Assembly (NCBI GenBank): GCA_963930775.1
Contig: OZ005689.1
Coordinates: 19,677,775-19,741,774 of the forward strand
Origin: Cliona cf. orientalis
Lineage: Eukaryota > Porifera > Demospongiae > Clionaida > Clionaidae
DNA length: 64,000 bases
Direction: 5' to 3'
The notes beneath the pieces were generated by a model that did no database searches, had not been told where the DNA came from, and was given only the letters and a program-made list of their open reading frames with translations. Within the stretch, counting starts at the first letter, position 1. Every line of letters starts with the position of its first letter. This document shows positions 35,322 through 47,823 of this stretch, one piece after another. Position numbers and translations under genes: made by a program.

Positions 35322-37625
35322 ATGACTAAGAGGCTGCACTTCACTTTGGAGCAGGTGTTGGAAGATGTGCTCTCTGATGATGAAGAAGACCTTGATGACG
35401 ATGAACCAATGATGGAGGGCAGTGATGATGAGTTCTCGGATCTGGACGTGGACGAGAATGAGGATGACATTGATAGTGTAACGGATGCCATTGGGGCTCA
35501 AGGTTTGTTTGGTTGAAAGTATAGATACTCCCTTGTCATACACAATATCCCCTTGAACAAATAGGCCACAGAACTACTGACACCGCTCTCCTTCTCAACA
35601 TACGAGAGTAGACCCTCCCACTTCTCCCAGCCACTCAAGTCCAGACCCTCCCATTTCTCCCGGGCACTCTCTCTCCCAGCACTCAAGTCCGGACCCTCCC
35701 AGTTCTCCCGGGCACTCTCTCTCCCAGCACTCAAGACCTGATCCTCCCACTTCTCCCTCCTCTCCATCTGCTCTCAGCTCTCTCCCTGGTAATCAACAAA
35801 CTCCAACCCCCCCCCCCCCCCCCCACAAACTCCAGGTAAACGTCAACACGCAATAAACATGCATGACAACACACTTATCTTTTTTCTCCCCAATGATAGC
35901 TCCACTTCCACAGTCATGGTCGGAACAGCTTGCTCCAGTAACAATCCATCCGTTCACATCTCACGTTGGACCAACTGTAGCCATTCCGGACTCCCCATTG
36001 GAGGTGTTCGAGCTTTTCTTCATGGCTGACTTGCAGCAAAAGATAGTACATGAGACAAACCGCTACGCCAAGCAGGTAATGGGAGATGTCCGATACAGCT
36101 CGTGGACGAAGATTACCAGGGAGGAGCTGAAAGCCTTCATTGATTTTTCAATCTTGATGGGGATAAACCGCCTACCATCAGTGGACGACTACTGGAGTAG
36201 GGATCCTCTCCTGCACTACACTCCCATCTCCAACAAGATCCCTCGCTGGCGCTTCCGGGAAATCTCCCGGTACCTGCACTTTGTCAACAACGAAGACCTC
36301 GCACCTCGAGGAGACCCCATGCATGATAGGCTAGGCAAAGTACACCCCTTGATCGATCATCTAAGCAGCAAGTATAGCTCGCTCTATGATCCATCTAAGG
36401 ATATTGCAGTGGACGAAGCTATGATCAAGTTTCAAGGGCATTCTGCTTTGAAGCAGTACACACCAATGAAGCCAATCAAGCGTGGGATCAAAGTGTGGGT
36501 ACTGGGGGATAGTACCAACGGCTACTTCAGCCGTTTTCAAGTCTACACGGGCAGACAGGAGAACCTAGAAGTAGGGCTGGGCGCACACGTGGTGAAGAGT
36601 CTCACAAGTGATTTGAAGCACAAGTACCATCATGTGTACTTCGATAACTTTTTCACCAGTGTGCAGCTGCTGGAGCAACTAGAGGAGGATGGGATCTACG
36701 GTTGAGGTACAGCACGGAAAGAAATTCCACCAGCCCTAAAAGCTCATGGATTGAGAGAGAGGTAAGATACTTCTAGGACCACATACAATCCCCCTACCTA
36801 CTGCTCCACCTTTTCTCCCGACATCATACTACTCTCACTCTGGTTTTGCACACATCCAGAACAAATTGGATACACAGAAATATTTGCACTCCTAATAGAA
36901 TATTTCCCTCAATACTCTTGCCACAAGTGCAAATTTTATGTGTACCCAACATGATCTTATACACTAATACACTGTACCTTTCAACAGAGGGGAGTCGAAG
37001 ACAGTCCAGAAGGGGAAAGTGGCGGCCCACGCTTGGATGGACAACAAGGTGGTGACCTTCATGAGTACCAACTCCCAACCATCAGCTATGGGGACTGTGC
37101 TGAGACGAAAGAAGGATGGCTCTAGAGTCCCGGTTCCCTGCCCAGAGAGTGCTGTACAACAGGTGGATGGGTGCAGTGGATTATGGTGATCAGTTGCGAG
37201 GCTACTATACCTGCTGCACCAAGAGTAGGAAATTTTACAAGTACATTTACCATTTTCTTATCGACGTGACTATCACCAACTCCTTCATCCTTTACAAGCA
37301 CTTTCATCCCAACCCCCAGTACAAGACGATCAGGGAGTTCCGTTTACAGCTGGCGAGAGAGCTCATTGGGGATTATTGTAGTCGGTGGCGACCAGGTTGT
37401 CGTGGTGGTGCGATTGCCCCATTACAGCTGCAACACTTCCCTACCACAGTTGTAAGCGAGTCAGGTCCACGCAAGAATAAGAGGGGGCGTTGTACTCATT
37501 GTTCGCAGAACCACAAGCGTACAGACTCCCAGTGTTTCTGTCAAGAGTGTGGCGTGTGGCTGTGTCACAATGGCGACACCACAAGTGACTGCTTCTACCT
37601 ATGGCACAAGAATAGGGAACATTAG
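35322..37625 (+). pseudogene. piggyBac transposase (DDE_Tnp_1_7), element 1
   Basis: First coding exon 35322-35513 (MTKRLHFTLEQVLED, acidic N-terminus). An intron follows that contains a small minisatellite and a C-run, then the main exon from about 35895. Core motifs: AVDEAMIKFQG (first catalytic Asp, near 36408), GIKVWVLGDS, VYFDNFFTS (second Asp, near 36640), and VDYGDQLRGYY (third Asp, near 37177). The C-terminal cysteine-rich finger is CTHCSQNHK...CFCQECGVWLC (about 37490-37570). A TGA at 36703-36705 replaces a conserved residue and a one-base frameshift lies near 37150, so it is probably inactive. A GT...AG intron between about 36765 and 37000 is likely. Confidence 0.82.
35575..35825. 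repeat. Short minisatellite and poly-C inside the piggyBac 1 intron
   Basis: Tandem units near CACTCTCTCTCCCAGCACTC / AAGTCCGGACCCTCCCA with a ~54 bp period (35630-35760), then a run of about 20 C (35804-35824). Confidence 0.8.
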
Positions 37626-38412
37626 TTATAATTATTTGAGTGTACATGTAATACTGTATATAAAAATCACAACCATTGCAGCTGCAGGTGGAGATACCTG
37701 CAACAACAGCCCAATTATATGTCCATTACTTGGAACAAATACTTTCTGTGACAGGTGGTTCACTCAGAAAGTGTGTGTACGTGTGTGTACACGTGCATGT
37801 AACAAGCTTTTTCTCCCAAGGATGTACAAAAGTATACAGCTACACAGTATTCATCTATCATACACATGCATGAGCATCATACTACCTGCTAGTACTCACA
37901 GAGGTGCCAGGCTTATGCATAACATGCCTGGTGCTCATCAAATAGAGTTCTCTCAATTACGTGCATGTACATGTACATGTACTTCGCAAACACTAATATT
38001 CATTATTGATTTACCAGCCCAAAGTTTATACTGCACTAACGCTCAGCTATATCACTTGCCTAAACCAACCAAGCGATGGTTTTATATAGAATATCTATCT
38101 TTAGTATAGGCTGGATTCAGAGTGAAAACCCATCGCTTTATGACACAAACCTAACTAATTGTATTTAGAACTTACCGTTAGAATAGTTGCTGGTGTATCT
38201 TCAATTCTGGTAGCGTGATCGTGATCTTTTTTGTCCCATTGTATACTTCTGGCATCGCCCTTTGTCTTGGAAACAACTTGCCTGTAGCAAACTTTCACCG
38301 TTGGGCAGCTATAACCAGTTTTAGTCACGCGGTCCCATTTGAGGGCGTTACTGTTCAATTAATTCGGCTTCCCGGGGTCACGCGCGCGCATTGCGTCTTG
38401 GCACATAATCGG
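37626..38412. other. 3' non-coding part of piggyBac 1
   Basis: No supported gene. Contains GTACATGTACATGTAC and a GC-rich subterminal stretch (GTCACGCGCGCGCATTGCG) next to the right end. Confidence 0.4.
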
Positions 38413-38427
38413 TTAAACTACAATAAA

Positions 38428-39575
38428 CTACATCACTTCTTCCTGTGTCAGTTCTTCCGGAAAACCCCGACGATCCTTCCTTACTGTCCCACATGCATAG
38501 ACTCCATCCTTCTCCAAGTCCATTAACGATTCTGTGCTCGTAAAGAAGTTGTCAAAGTAGATGTGGTGAAACTTCCCTTTCAGTGGCTCAGTGAGGGTCT
38601 CCATGACACGAGCTCCCAAACTTTTCTCCGGTGATGTTCCCTTGCCACAGTAGACATCGAATCTGGAGAAGTACCCCGTCTGGCTGTCTCCTAGCACCCA
38701 CACCTTTATGCCACGTTTGACAGGCTTCTTTGACATAATATATTGCTTCAATGATGACCTGCCCTGAAACTTGATCATCGCCTCATCAACTGCAACTTCT
38801 TTGTGTTGATTGTAAGTCTCCGCAAACTTGTGGTCAATGACAGGGCAAATTTTACCAAGGCGATCGTGTCCTTGAGAGCCATGTGGTTGGAATGTGCTAT
38901 TATCCACAAAATGGATATATCTTGAGATCTCCAACAAGCGGTCTCGTGGTATCCGATCTGCAATGAGACTATAGTGGAGGTACTCCCTCTTCTTCCATTA
39001 GTCCTTGATTGCTGGGAGCTGGGTTATACCCATGAGAATGGAGAACCCCAGAAAGGCCTTCATCTCTTCTACAGTGATTTTCGTCCACTTTGCGTACTTC
39101 TCACTTCCCATGATGTCCTCGGCATACCTATTACTCTTGGTCACCATCAGTGTCATCAACTCATCCGTGAAGAAGATCTCGAAGACCTCTCTGGGATGGC
39201 TGTTGTTGGACCTACTGGTGAGTTGAATGATTTCACCTCTACTGGTTTCAGTTCAGTGTTGTAGTCCACACTGCAGGTTGCGATGAAGAACCAGGTGGTG
39301 ATGATTGTGGCGAGCTTTCGGGTGAGGATTGAGGCAATGGAGAGAGTGGAGGCGGCAGCGGCAATGAAGCTACTGACGGTGTAAGGGGGGGAGTTTGGTG
39401 GTGCTTGGTCAAGGTCCGCATCCTCTTCATCAAGCTCCAAATCTGAGAACTTGTCATCAGAGTCTTCCATGACTGGTTCATCAGGGTCATCATAGTCCTG
39501 GTCATCATCCACATCCTCCAACACATCCTCCAACACAGCTTTCAGCACCTCAGCAGTGTACATCCTCTTGATCAT
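38428..39575 (-). pseudogene. piggyBac transposase, element 2, C-terminus missing
   Basis: Acidic N-terminus (MIKRMYTAEVLKAVLEDVLE, from 39575), frameshifts near 39156, then IMGSEKYAKWTKITVEEMKA and SILMGITQLP. A stop near 38998 is followed by ISRYIHFVDN, AVDEAMIKFQG (first Asp), VKRGIKVWVLGDSQTGYFSR and IYFDNFFTS (second Asp), then YACGTVRKDRRGFPEE before a stop at 38428. The third catalytic Asp and the cysteine finger are absent from the window. Close in sequence to piggyBac 1 but a separate lineage. Loss of the 3' end coincides with the TTAA of piggyBac 1, consistent with insertion there followed by deletion. Confidence 0.78.
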
Positions 39576-39865
39576 CGTTTTAACGCTTCTAGAGTTAGTT
39601 TATAGGTAGGTAGTTTTTGCATGGTAGTATGTAGTGTACATAGCGTAGTATTGTTACTTTTAATACAAATTTGTGGAATAATCTTCCATGAATAGTACTA
39701 GTTTACTACAGTAATACTTACCGTGTTTTGCAGGTCGCTTGCGAAAAAAAGAATTAAATCGGCGATATGTTTGAATTGGACTGACCAATCAGATTTGACC
39801 TGTGCGCGGAGCGCGCACTATCTGCACGTGCACACGTAACATTTAAATTTGAATAATCGGGCATC

Positions 39866-40818
39866 ATGCCGCTTCCATACTCAGACGATTTGTGGTGGCG
39901 CATTGTTTGGATGCATACCTTCAACCACATGCCAGCTGAAGATGTTGCTGAATTGATCTGTGTCAGTGTCAGCTCAGTTTATCGGTATTTTCAAACAACA
40001 GGGGATGTCAGACCATTGTTCAAGAGAAATGGACCGGTGGGAGAGCTTTGTGAGCATGAGAAATTGTTACTGCTAGACTTAGAATTGGCAAGATCTGGCA
40101 TTTATCTACGAGAGCTACAGCAAGAACTATACAGTAGGACGTTGCACTGGATTGATACATCAATAATTTGCCGAACCATGCATCGCATTGGAATGACCCA
40201 CCAGGTAATTAGGCACATTGCTTTGCAACGCTTGGAGCTTTAAACGAGCTGAATATTGGTATATCACCATGTTCAATACCTCAATGTTCTTATGGATCGA
40301 TGAAACTGGTTGTGACTTGCGAAATGCCCTCCGAAAATATGGCTATGGTATTTGAGGTCTACCACCGCAAGATTACTCCCTAAAGCTCAGAGGAAAGCGC
40401 TATTCTGCCATTGGAATCTTGCCTACAGAAGGGATTAAGGATGTGTACATAGCTGAAGGAAGTGTCAATGGGGAAACCTTTCTGGATTTCATCAGGTATC
40501 TCATACCTGTGTTAGTTCCATTTGATGGAGTAAGTCCAAACTCCATAGTTGTCATGGACAACACCTCTATCCACCATGTAGAGATTCTGTAGTTGATACT
40601 ATTCTGAGCGTTGGAGCACTTGTTCGATTTCTGCCTCCCTATTCTCCTGATATGAATCCCATTGAAGAAGTGTTTCGGGAAGTCAAACATTATCTACAGG
40701 CCAATGACACTCGTTTCCAGGCAACATCATCACCAAGGGCAGTAATTTTAACAGCATTTAATTCAGTCACAACAAAAAATTGTTATTCGTATATTAGACA
40801 TTCAGGGTATGTATAATG
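39866..40818 (+). pseudogene. IS630/Tc1-type DDE transposase (element E)
   Basis: Starts MPLPYSDDLWWRIVWM. A helix-turn-helix region DVAELICVSVSSVYRYF and DLELARSGIYLRELQQEL precede a frame break near 40240. The catalytic domain follows: FLWIDETGCDLRN (first Asp, near 40290), GLPPQDYSLKLRGKRYSAIG, VVMDNTSIHHVE (second Asp, near 40555), then after a shift LVRFLPPYSPDMNPIEEVF (Glu, near 40660) and REVKHYL. The spacing between the last two residues is near 34, as in Tc1/mariner relatives. A stop near 40351 and the shift near 40590 make it inactive. The first break could be an intron (GGTAATTAG near 40203). Confidence 0.78.
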
Positions 40819-40858
40819 TAATGTTACTGTAAATATCAAAGTTGTTTTCACATAAATG

Positions 40859-42605
40859 TTATGAAGCAGACAATTTCTTTAAGTGCTCAAGAATTGGAAG
40901 CTTTTGCTCGCATTCTGTGATTGCTCCATTTTCAAACAATGAATGGAGATCTCGTATTTGTTGGAGATAATTCGAACGCAGATCGGCTACTTTCCCAGGT
41001 GATATACCAGCAGTAGTGGTAGGACCAGTAGGAAGTGTGCTAGCAGTAGCACTAGTCATTGATGCACTAGAACCACTAGACGTCATAGCCCTTGCGATCT
41101 CAGTGACAGCTGTAGTCAATGCTTGAACTTGGTTTGGCGTCTTGTCACGACCTGTCTTAAATGCTGGATGGTCTGGTCTGGTGGATCATCAAGGGATCTA
41201 CATGACATGTATGATTGTGGTAAAGTGATGTATACATAGTAACAATTAATGTTATGGTTGCAGTGGTGATTACTTGATATGATTCCTACTTCCGCTCCAC
41301 CCCTGTGACCCACAAGTAAGTATATCTGGAGCACAGCACATTCATCATACACACATCCAGTAATTGTACATACCGTGCACACACATAAAAGATCAAGCAG
41401 TAGTACTAGTTGAAATTCACATAGGTCAAGCCTAGTATAAAAAAAATTGGAGGGTTCTCTCCCCTTCCAAAATATTCTACAGCCCACATACTGCTTCCTA
41501 TATATGCACATACACACATAATGTACTATAACAATGTGCATGCACAAGACACAGTAGTAATATTTCTAATAAGAGCACAGGTACACACATAGTACTTAAT
41601 TGGGGTGCATGAGAGGCTGGTGAGTGCACCCCAAATAATGTGATGCAACTGATGTGTTGGTAGTTGATCTGATCATCACTGGCCATAACCCACCCCCTTC
41701 AGTTACTAACCAACTACCAACACACACACACACACACACACACACCAGGAGTGCATACATGTACATGTAATCTATCATGGACTCATGATAATCTTGTATT
41801 TTCAAACTCACTCGTGGCTTCCTACATCTGTAACCTCCGCCCATATGCGATACTGAATGGTATTATATCGACTCCCATGCTTTTGCCTCAGCTTAGTAAC
41901 GAGCTCTTCAACTCAATTTGTTTTCTCTTCAAATGCGGACTTCCTTTTCTTCTCACGCCTTTTCTTGTACTTGAAGGAATTGTCACTATCACTATCAGTT
42001 TCACTGCTGAAATCCTTTGGACGTTTGGCTTTAGGAGCACTTACGGAAACACCATGGCACCACAGAGACACCGATTCATTACTGCGAATGAACATCTTGG
42101 ACATCAGTTGCCGTCCTTATCCAGACTTTATTCCCTCCCTTTGTGTAGCCCACAGGAAAATCAAGATCATCTGGCACCAATTCAGGACCAAATTGCTTCA
42201 AAATTTCTTCCCTCCGTTGGGGTGGAGTTGAAACTGCACCACTTATCTTTCTAAGCACGAAGGTTTGACTTCCGCTATTCTTGTCGGGGTTAATAACCTT
42301 AATATTCAAGTTTATTGGCTTACTAGCTGAAGAGGGTGGAATTGACGAGGTCGAGACTCGAGATCCCTGCTGCTTGGGTAGCAAAGGGGCTGAATTTGCT
42401 TGCTGAGCTTTGGCCAAGACTTGGAGAGCTGTATTGAGTGTTACCGGCTGAGATGTGCGCGGATCTCGAACCAATGATGTTATCAAGGGTGATACAGTGA
42501 CCGATCGAGGTTTTTGCTGATGCTGAGGCAAAGAGCGGGTGATGGTCTGAATAGGTTTATTACCAGATTGCGCTACTGACTGCCCAATTGCAACATTTGA
42601 CAGCT
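40859..42605 (-). pseudogene. Accessory protein of element E with SHOCT-like C-terminus
   Basis: Read leftward. Exon from about 42531 (MPQHQQKPRSVTVSPLITSL) with a low-complexity Gln/Ser/Pro region. It continues with FVLRKISGA, EILKQFGPELVPDDLDFPVG and GYTKGGNKVWIRTATD (about 42135-42090), then a basic/acidic exon (41913-42104; AKRPKDFSSETDSDSD, KYKKRREKKRK). The last exon (41119-40859) ends LRSNYLQQIRDLH, LFENGAITECE and ILEHLKKL, which looks like the short SHOCT helical module. Function unknown; perhaps a second DNA-binding or regulatory protein of the transposon. Splice borders are approximate, and 41120-41910 appears intronic. Confidence 0.5.
41718..41746. repeat. (CA)n microsatellite
   Basis: About 13 CA dinucleotides in the intron of the element E accessory gene. 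Confidence 0.95.
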
Positions 42606-42989
42606 AGAGCCGGCTGATTGTGCTCTTCGAAGCCATCACGACCTGATCCAGACAATAACAGTTTTACCGAGGTCATCAAAGCCCGCGCGCGCTCAAGCTG
42701 CAAAGTGCGGGTTTTTGTCAAGGCCGGCCGGCTGCATGCACGCACAAATCGTGATCTGATTGGTCAATTAGTTGAATCAAACTCCAGCGTCATTTCGCAA
42801 GCGACCTGCAAAACATTGTACCTCTACTATCGTGGTTTGACGTCGGTAGAAACATTGTCGCTGCCCAGTCCTCGTTAGCGAGATATCCAGATACTATAGC
42901 GCTATGCAGCTGACGCATTTTTGCGTCTCCCACCCTTAATGGAATTCACGCACATGACGCAATAATGCGTCTCTCGGCACTAGTCGGTT

Positions 42990-43048
42990 AAAGTAGGTGG
43001 TTCGGTACGGTATCACCATACGTACGTATGTGATGGGCAGCAGGTTTG
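42990..43048. repeat. Diverged half-copy of MITE family 4
   Basis: GGTGGTTCGGTACGGTATCA / CCATACGTACGTATGTGATG resembles the interior of the 34431-34652 element (GGCGGTTTGGTACGGGATCG). Confidence 0.45.
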
Positions 43049-43268
43049 TGAGGCCTTGGAATGGATGTAAAATAGTAGTTAATGCAAACTGTTCCCTTTT
43101 ATCAGATCTATCACATTTTATGCAGTGAAAGATATTTATAGTACACAATACTGCCGTGACCTTTCCAATGTCTACTATCTTCAATAGAGAGGTTTTCTTT
43201 TGATGTTGTCTGGAATTCATTTTCAAAAGTTGATTGTTACATAACGACAGCACATCCTATCAAACAAA

Positions 43269-45480
43269 TTAAGTTAACTCTATCAAAAGGAACAAAAACT
43301 GATACTCAAATATTATTCCCTTCTTGCCTATGTAGTATGGCTTCCCACGACTTGTTGTTTTGAACCAAAACTCCATAAGCATTTTTACGACTCCTAATAG
43401 CACACAGTGGCGGTAGTCCACAACACCTTTCACCAGGTGGAAAGGAGAATGCAGCGCAAGAATGGGGAAACCTTTATAACTCAAAGTCTAAGGATCAAAA
43501 AGGTAATACCATTAAAGTTTGTAGGTATATACATGAAAATTACTTACAGCAATGCCACTTGTTGATGCTTCCTTAAATGCTCTATGTACACCTTCAAGTG
43601 TTCTGATCTCACAACTGGAGTTAAAAGGCCAGTATCGATACATAAGGCTCGCTCCAACAGTGATATCAACCCTATCCAAACATGTAGGACACGAGTGGGC
43701 ACCATTAAAACCTTTTATGTTGCACACTAAAGCTCATGCAATAATATCCACCGAGCAAATTAGCATCATTCCTCTACAGATATGGATGCCATCTGGAGTG
43801 GAAACTTTAAGCATGCATTGTACACCTAACACTAACATGAGTATATGTGCATGTACTCAAGCTAATAGGATTAGATATGCACCTGTTCTGTAGAGCTGGT
43901 TTAGAGCATCCACTAATGGCCTAAGGTACGTATGCATACTTGGTTTGTCTTCACAGTAACAAATACTACATTCTTAATGGAGTACCTAGGCAATAGATCA
44001 GGCATTACTATCGATCTTATGAAAATAATTAAGTAAAGCAGTTACCTTGCAGTTGGTGGCAACTCACTGACCAAAAATATTGGCCGTATACTAGTTTGAG
44101 AGAATGAAAGAGAGCTACACTATCGGTGTTGAGAGAGAATGAAATATTTGTAGGATTTGTTTGACGACACAGGAAACCACCTGACTGACACAGTTGAGAA
44201 TATTCATCGATATCTGAGATTACATCAGTTGACGATTCAGGTCTCTTCTGTAACCGACTCCAAAATGATGCTCATGCTAACCTTTAAATCTCTTCTAGCC
44301 GAGCTTCAAGATCTATAGAGACTAAATGAGAGGAACTTTTCTTCACGACAGTTGCAAGCTGGGTCAGAGATGGACATGTTGCAATAGGAGCAGTACAGAT
44401 GGCGGTTGACATGAATATTTGGTGTCAGTGTAGTCATCAGCTTTAGACTACAAAATTTTGAGGCAGTGATGAGGCTGAGGTAGCAGAGTGCAAATCAACT
44501 TCAAAAGGTCATACAATGCCTTGTTAGTCAAACTGTACCTGAGTGTTATTATAAAAAAGATATTGCCAGTGCTCTCTCATAATATAGAATCTCAGTCTCA
44601 AGGGTAGTTTCGTCCCAAGAACCCACTCCAAAAAGAAAGGGAAAGGGTCTGGGGACTGGCAAGCGTTTTCTTGATTGGACATCAGCATCAGTTTTATTGT
44701 CAGCTAAACTAATCAGATCACAGCTTTTCACATGACTTATTGCTCACAGGAATATGACAGCAAGGTCTACTAATCAATCAGATCTGAGGTTTGTGAGCTC
44801 TGGCAGTGTCGGTATGCGCACACAAAACCAGCCAAACCAAGCAAACACTCGCCTGTCTTGGGACAAGACTATCACAAGGGTTGCAAGCATGGGTAACCCA
44901 AACTTCTGATGAGGGAAAATCTAACCTGATACAAGCTTGTACATGGACACCCACACACACACACACATATGCACTGGGCATCTCACTGAGTAAAAACTCA
45001 CTTTAAGGGAAATTGAAATATTAGTACCATAGCTTCAATAATTATGGTATTCGATCCATTACAAACCAGTTGAAAGTGGGTTTCTTTCGACAGAGACGCG
45101 AAATCTCCAGGGCTGGGGATATCCTCGTCCTCTTCATCACTGACAGGACCTCTGTCCAAGTCTGAATCTCCTGCAACATCCAAGTTAAAAGCTTCATCTG
45201 AATCCTGCACGTCAGTACTACGTTGATATAGATATTACACTACTGTCAGTTGATCCGATAACATCCATCTCTTTGTTTATACACTCGCTTAGCGCCTCCG
45301 CTGATGAGGAGAAACGAGATCCACGGCTAACAGAGTTTGTTCGTTGATCACTGCTTGTAGCACTGGTATTGGATTCATCACAGCCACTGCCACCAGTTAT
45401 ATACGCAGACTGTCCAACCGTCCAGCTTTGAGCGAAACAGTCCCACTTTCAGAAAAGTTGTCCCGTGTCCCGCACTGACC
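43269..45480 (-). pseudogene. Second Transposase_21 (CACTA-like) gene remnant
   Basis: Scattered exons on the minus strand. Near 45450-45240 and 45210-45060 lie serine-rich and acidic segments (EAFNLDVAGDSDLDRG, DEEDEDIPSPGDFASLS) typical of N-termini in this family. An exon at 43727-43560 encodes IKGFNGAHSCPTCLDRVDI...YWPFN...IRTLEG, and one at 43484-43330 encodes GFPILALHSPFHLVKGVVDY and VLLGVVKMLMEFWF...GKPYYIG, the conserved core. Most of the catalytic region is missing or too decayed to see. Distinct from the copy at 5.2/31.5 kb. Confidence 0.5.
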
Positions 45481-46748
45481 TTGCTCAGGACAGTTTGTCC
45501 CGCTTTAGGTACAGCTACATGTGATTCATATGGTGCCCTCGATCAAACGAGAAAGATACTGAAGGGTGTGTCTTGCAAGACTACGCTAGCGCTCACACTC
45601 AGGAGGCAGGGCAAACCGTGTTGTACAAGGAGGTGGCTACCCTGTGCCGACGTGAGCCTTCCATGTGACTATAGTTCATAGCAGGAGTCTAAACATTCTG
45701 CCACAATATCAGAGCAGCCTTTTGCGAGGAAATCCAAGCGAATGTGTTCGTTTTCTTCTGCATGGTTCATACAGCAGTGCCTCCAAGTATACCAATTTAT
45801 CAGTATTTTTATTGAATTCTGATTGGGCTATCATTGAAAATACTGATAGAATTTCAAAATTACTAAAAATTGTAGAATTTAGTACATACATACATGCATA
45901 CACATCATACATCACATATGGAGCTCTTTATAAACTACTAAAAAAATACTGAAAATGCATGCAAAATACTGAAAAATATTTATACTGAAAGATAGAACAG
46001 CTTGCATGGAGGCACTCGTACAGCAATGCTTGAATCAGATGATATATAAATTATTAGTGCAAGATATGCATACCACTTCACACGACATTTATTATCTTTT
46101 GAAAACAGGATTTCTAGAAGAGGGGTTGTAATACAGTCTTGCGCACGAAATTTTAGAAACCACGCCCACTTTAGGGCAAAACCACACCCATTTCCATCGT
46201 TTTTGAGACAAACTACCAGCCCTACTTGTCCAATCGATCTGTTTTCAAACAAATTTTCTTCTAAAGCATTCTAAGGTGAGCCATAGCAGCAGTTTCTTAG
46301 TTCTTATAGCCAGAAAGGGGGGTTCCTATCATCAGTGCTTCTTAGTGTTAGATGCAGCCCAAAGGGGGGTACACTTGCACCCCCCTTACCCCTCCCTGGA
46401 TCCGCCACTGAAAACGTGTCCCACTTTGACATGCTGAGTAGGTTGTACTGTCTGTATACATCCGAGTCGTCGCTGGGCATGGGTACCTTAGCCATTGTAG
46501 ATCCTTCAACATGCGTAGTATCATGTACTAGGGAGTATAGAGACTGTACTTGTACATACGTATGTACGTATATATACATACGTATGCACGTATATATATA
46601 TACGTATGTCAATTTTTGTTTACGTGTTACGTAGCACGTGTCAGTATATGTCACTTAGCACCGGCACCTCACAATCACATGCATATCGCATAATTATTAA
46701 TCATAATATATATACATAATTATTATTAGTACATGCACGTGCACATGC
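45481..46748. other. Non-coding stretch with a GGATCCGCCACTG repeat end
   Basis: No gene supported. Near 46310-46412 a C-rich segment ends CCCTCCCTGGATCCGCCACTG, the reverse of the CAGTGGCGGATCCAGGG terminus common to non-autonomous elements in many invertebrates; the other end was not found. Around 46555-46610 there are ACGTATGTACGTATATATAC alternations. Confidence 0.4.
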
Positions 46749-46792
46749 ATATTATACATACATACATACATACATACATACATACATACATT
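46749..46792. repeat. (CATA)n microsatellite
   Basis: About ten CATA units. Confidence 0.95.
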
Positions 46793-46978
46793 GGATATGC
46801 ATTCTGATTAATGACATATTATTAGTAATTAACGTGGCATAATAGAAAAAAGTGTGGGCATTGGGTGCATGGTGCATGTATCACAGCCACTGAGCTGAAT
46901 AGAAAGGATCATCTCTGTGATTGGTAGACGCCTGATCAGGCTTTGATCTGGTACTAGCGCAAATGTACCACTGTGGAC

Positions 46979-47061
46979 ATGGTGAATGAGTCGAGTCCGC
47001 GTAGAAAAAGAGCAAGGAGGGCTGTTGGTTCAGTCAGCAGTGCTGTAAAGCACCTAGCTGG
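46979..47061 (+). CDS. Candidate first exon (basic N-terminus), gene not identified
   Basis: ATG at 46979 opens MVNESSPRRKRARRAVGSVS and SAVKHLAG, followed by a good donor (GGTAAGG). The cluster PRRKRARR could be a nuclear localisation signal. No following exon was recognised; later segments such as 47195-47315 do not resemble a known family. It may be an isolated remnant. Confidence 0.3.
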
Positions 47062-47823
47062 TAAGGTCAACTTTCGTGTCGTAAAATATTTACCTGTCAT
47101 CTGTGTGCATACACAACAGTTGAAAATATAGTGATATTTAAGTTCGTAGAGGGTGGATCGGTTCATTCACTTCCATGGACAAGAGCTGCTAACCATGGAT
47201 GAAACTCCATTTGTGTCGATAGTGGTGTAACAGAAGGTATGAATGTGATGGCTTCGTGGTATGATGATGACGGCATAATTAATCCAACATGCACAAGCTG
47301 TTATAGTTGGCCAAGGTGAGTATGTCCCACTGCCCTCCATGCATGTACAGTGTAGTCCACTTAAGGCATACCAAAGTGCGTGGGTGGGTGTATCACCAAA
47401 TTGCCTCTAAAACGCTTAAATAATTCTACTTTAGGCGCTTACCCTTCGCTGAGCATTTTTAGCGTTCTAGGCGGTCAGTTTCATATCTCCAGCAGGGTGC
47501 CAGTTTAAGGTCAAAGATCATAGCTTCAGCCCCACCCCTGCCAAATGCGCATGCGTATTACTATCCAGCCCCTCCCCTGTCCATCTGTGCATGCGCATAG
47601 CATTGGTTTTTCCACATGAACGAGGTCAAAGTTGAAAGCTACAGATCAAGTAAGTTGTGTGTGTATACGTATGTGGAGAATAGACACTGAGCTCAAGGTA
47701 GGGCTTTGCACGCGGCTATGCGTGCCTTTATAGCATGTATTATGTAAACTTAATTTCAGCATTTGATTTGAGCAGAATAATTTTCCCATATTATAGCCTC
47801 TTGTAATGACCTAGAGCTCAAGA
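47062..47823. other. Non-coding stretch
   Basis: No supported gene or repeat. Contains CG-rich words such as GCGCATGCGTATTAC near 47550. Confidence 0.4.

Larger units (their letters stand above)
34791..38416 (+). mobile_element. piggyBac element 1 (~3.6 kb)
   Basis: TTAA at 34791-34794 and 38413-38416 bracket inverted ends CTGATTATACGCCAA and CCGATTATGTGCCAA (12 of 15 matching). Both TTAA target and interior gene identify piggyBac. Its right end abuts the truncated gene of a second piggyBac, 11 bp away. Confidence 0.75.
39721..42818. mobile_element. IS630/Tc1-like element E (3,098 bp) with two genes
   Basis: The left end CCGTGTTTTGCAGGTCGC and the inverse at 42793-42818 match 24 of 26 bases, with TA outside each end (39719-39720, 42819-42820). 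It carries a plus-strand DDE transposase and a minus-strand accessory gene that converge. It lies within the 5' region of piggyBac 2. Confidence 0.82.
38417..42989 (-). mobile_element. piggyBac element 2 (3' end truncated), interrupted by an IS630/Tc1-like element
   Basis: The right boundary TTAA at 42986-42989 is followed inward (minus strand) by CCGACTAGTGCCGAGAGACG, similar to the ends of piggyBac 1, with repeated GACGCA subterminal words. The gene runs leftward (39575-38428) and breaks off next to piggyBac 1. A 3.1 kb element occupies 39721-42818 between the promoter-proximal end and the gene. The original left terminus is not visible. Confidence 0.6.

Noticed and set aside
44778..45006. 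Overlapping frames on both strands near a CACA tract
   Set aside because: Low-complexity translation without family features.
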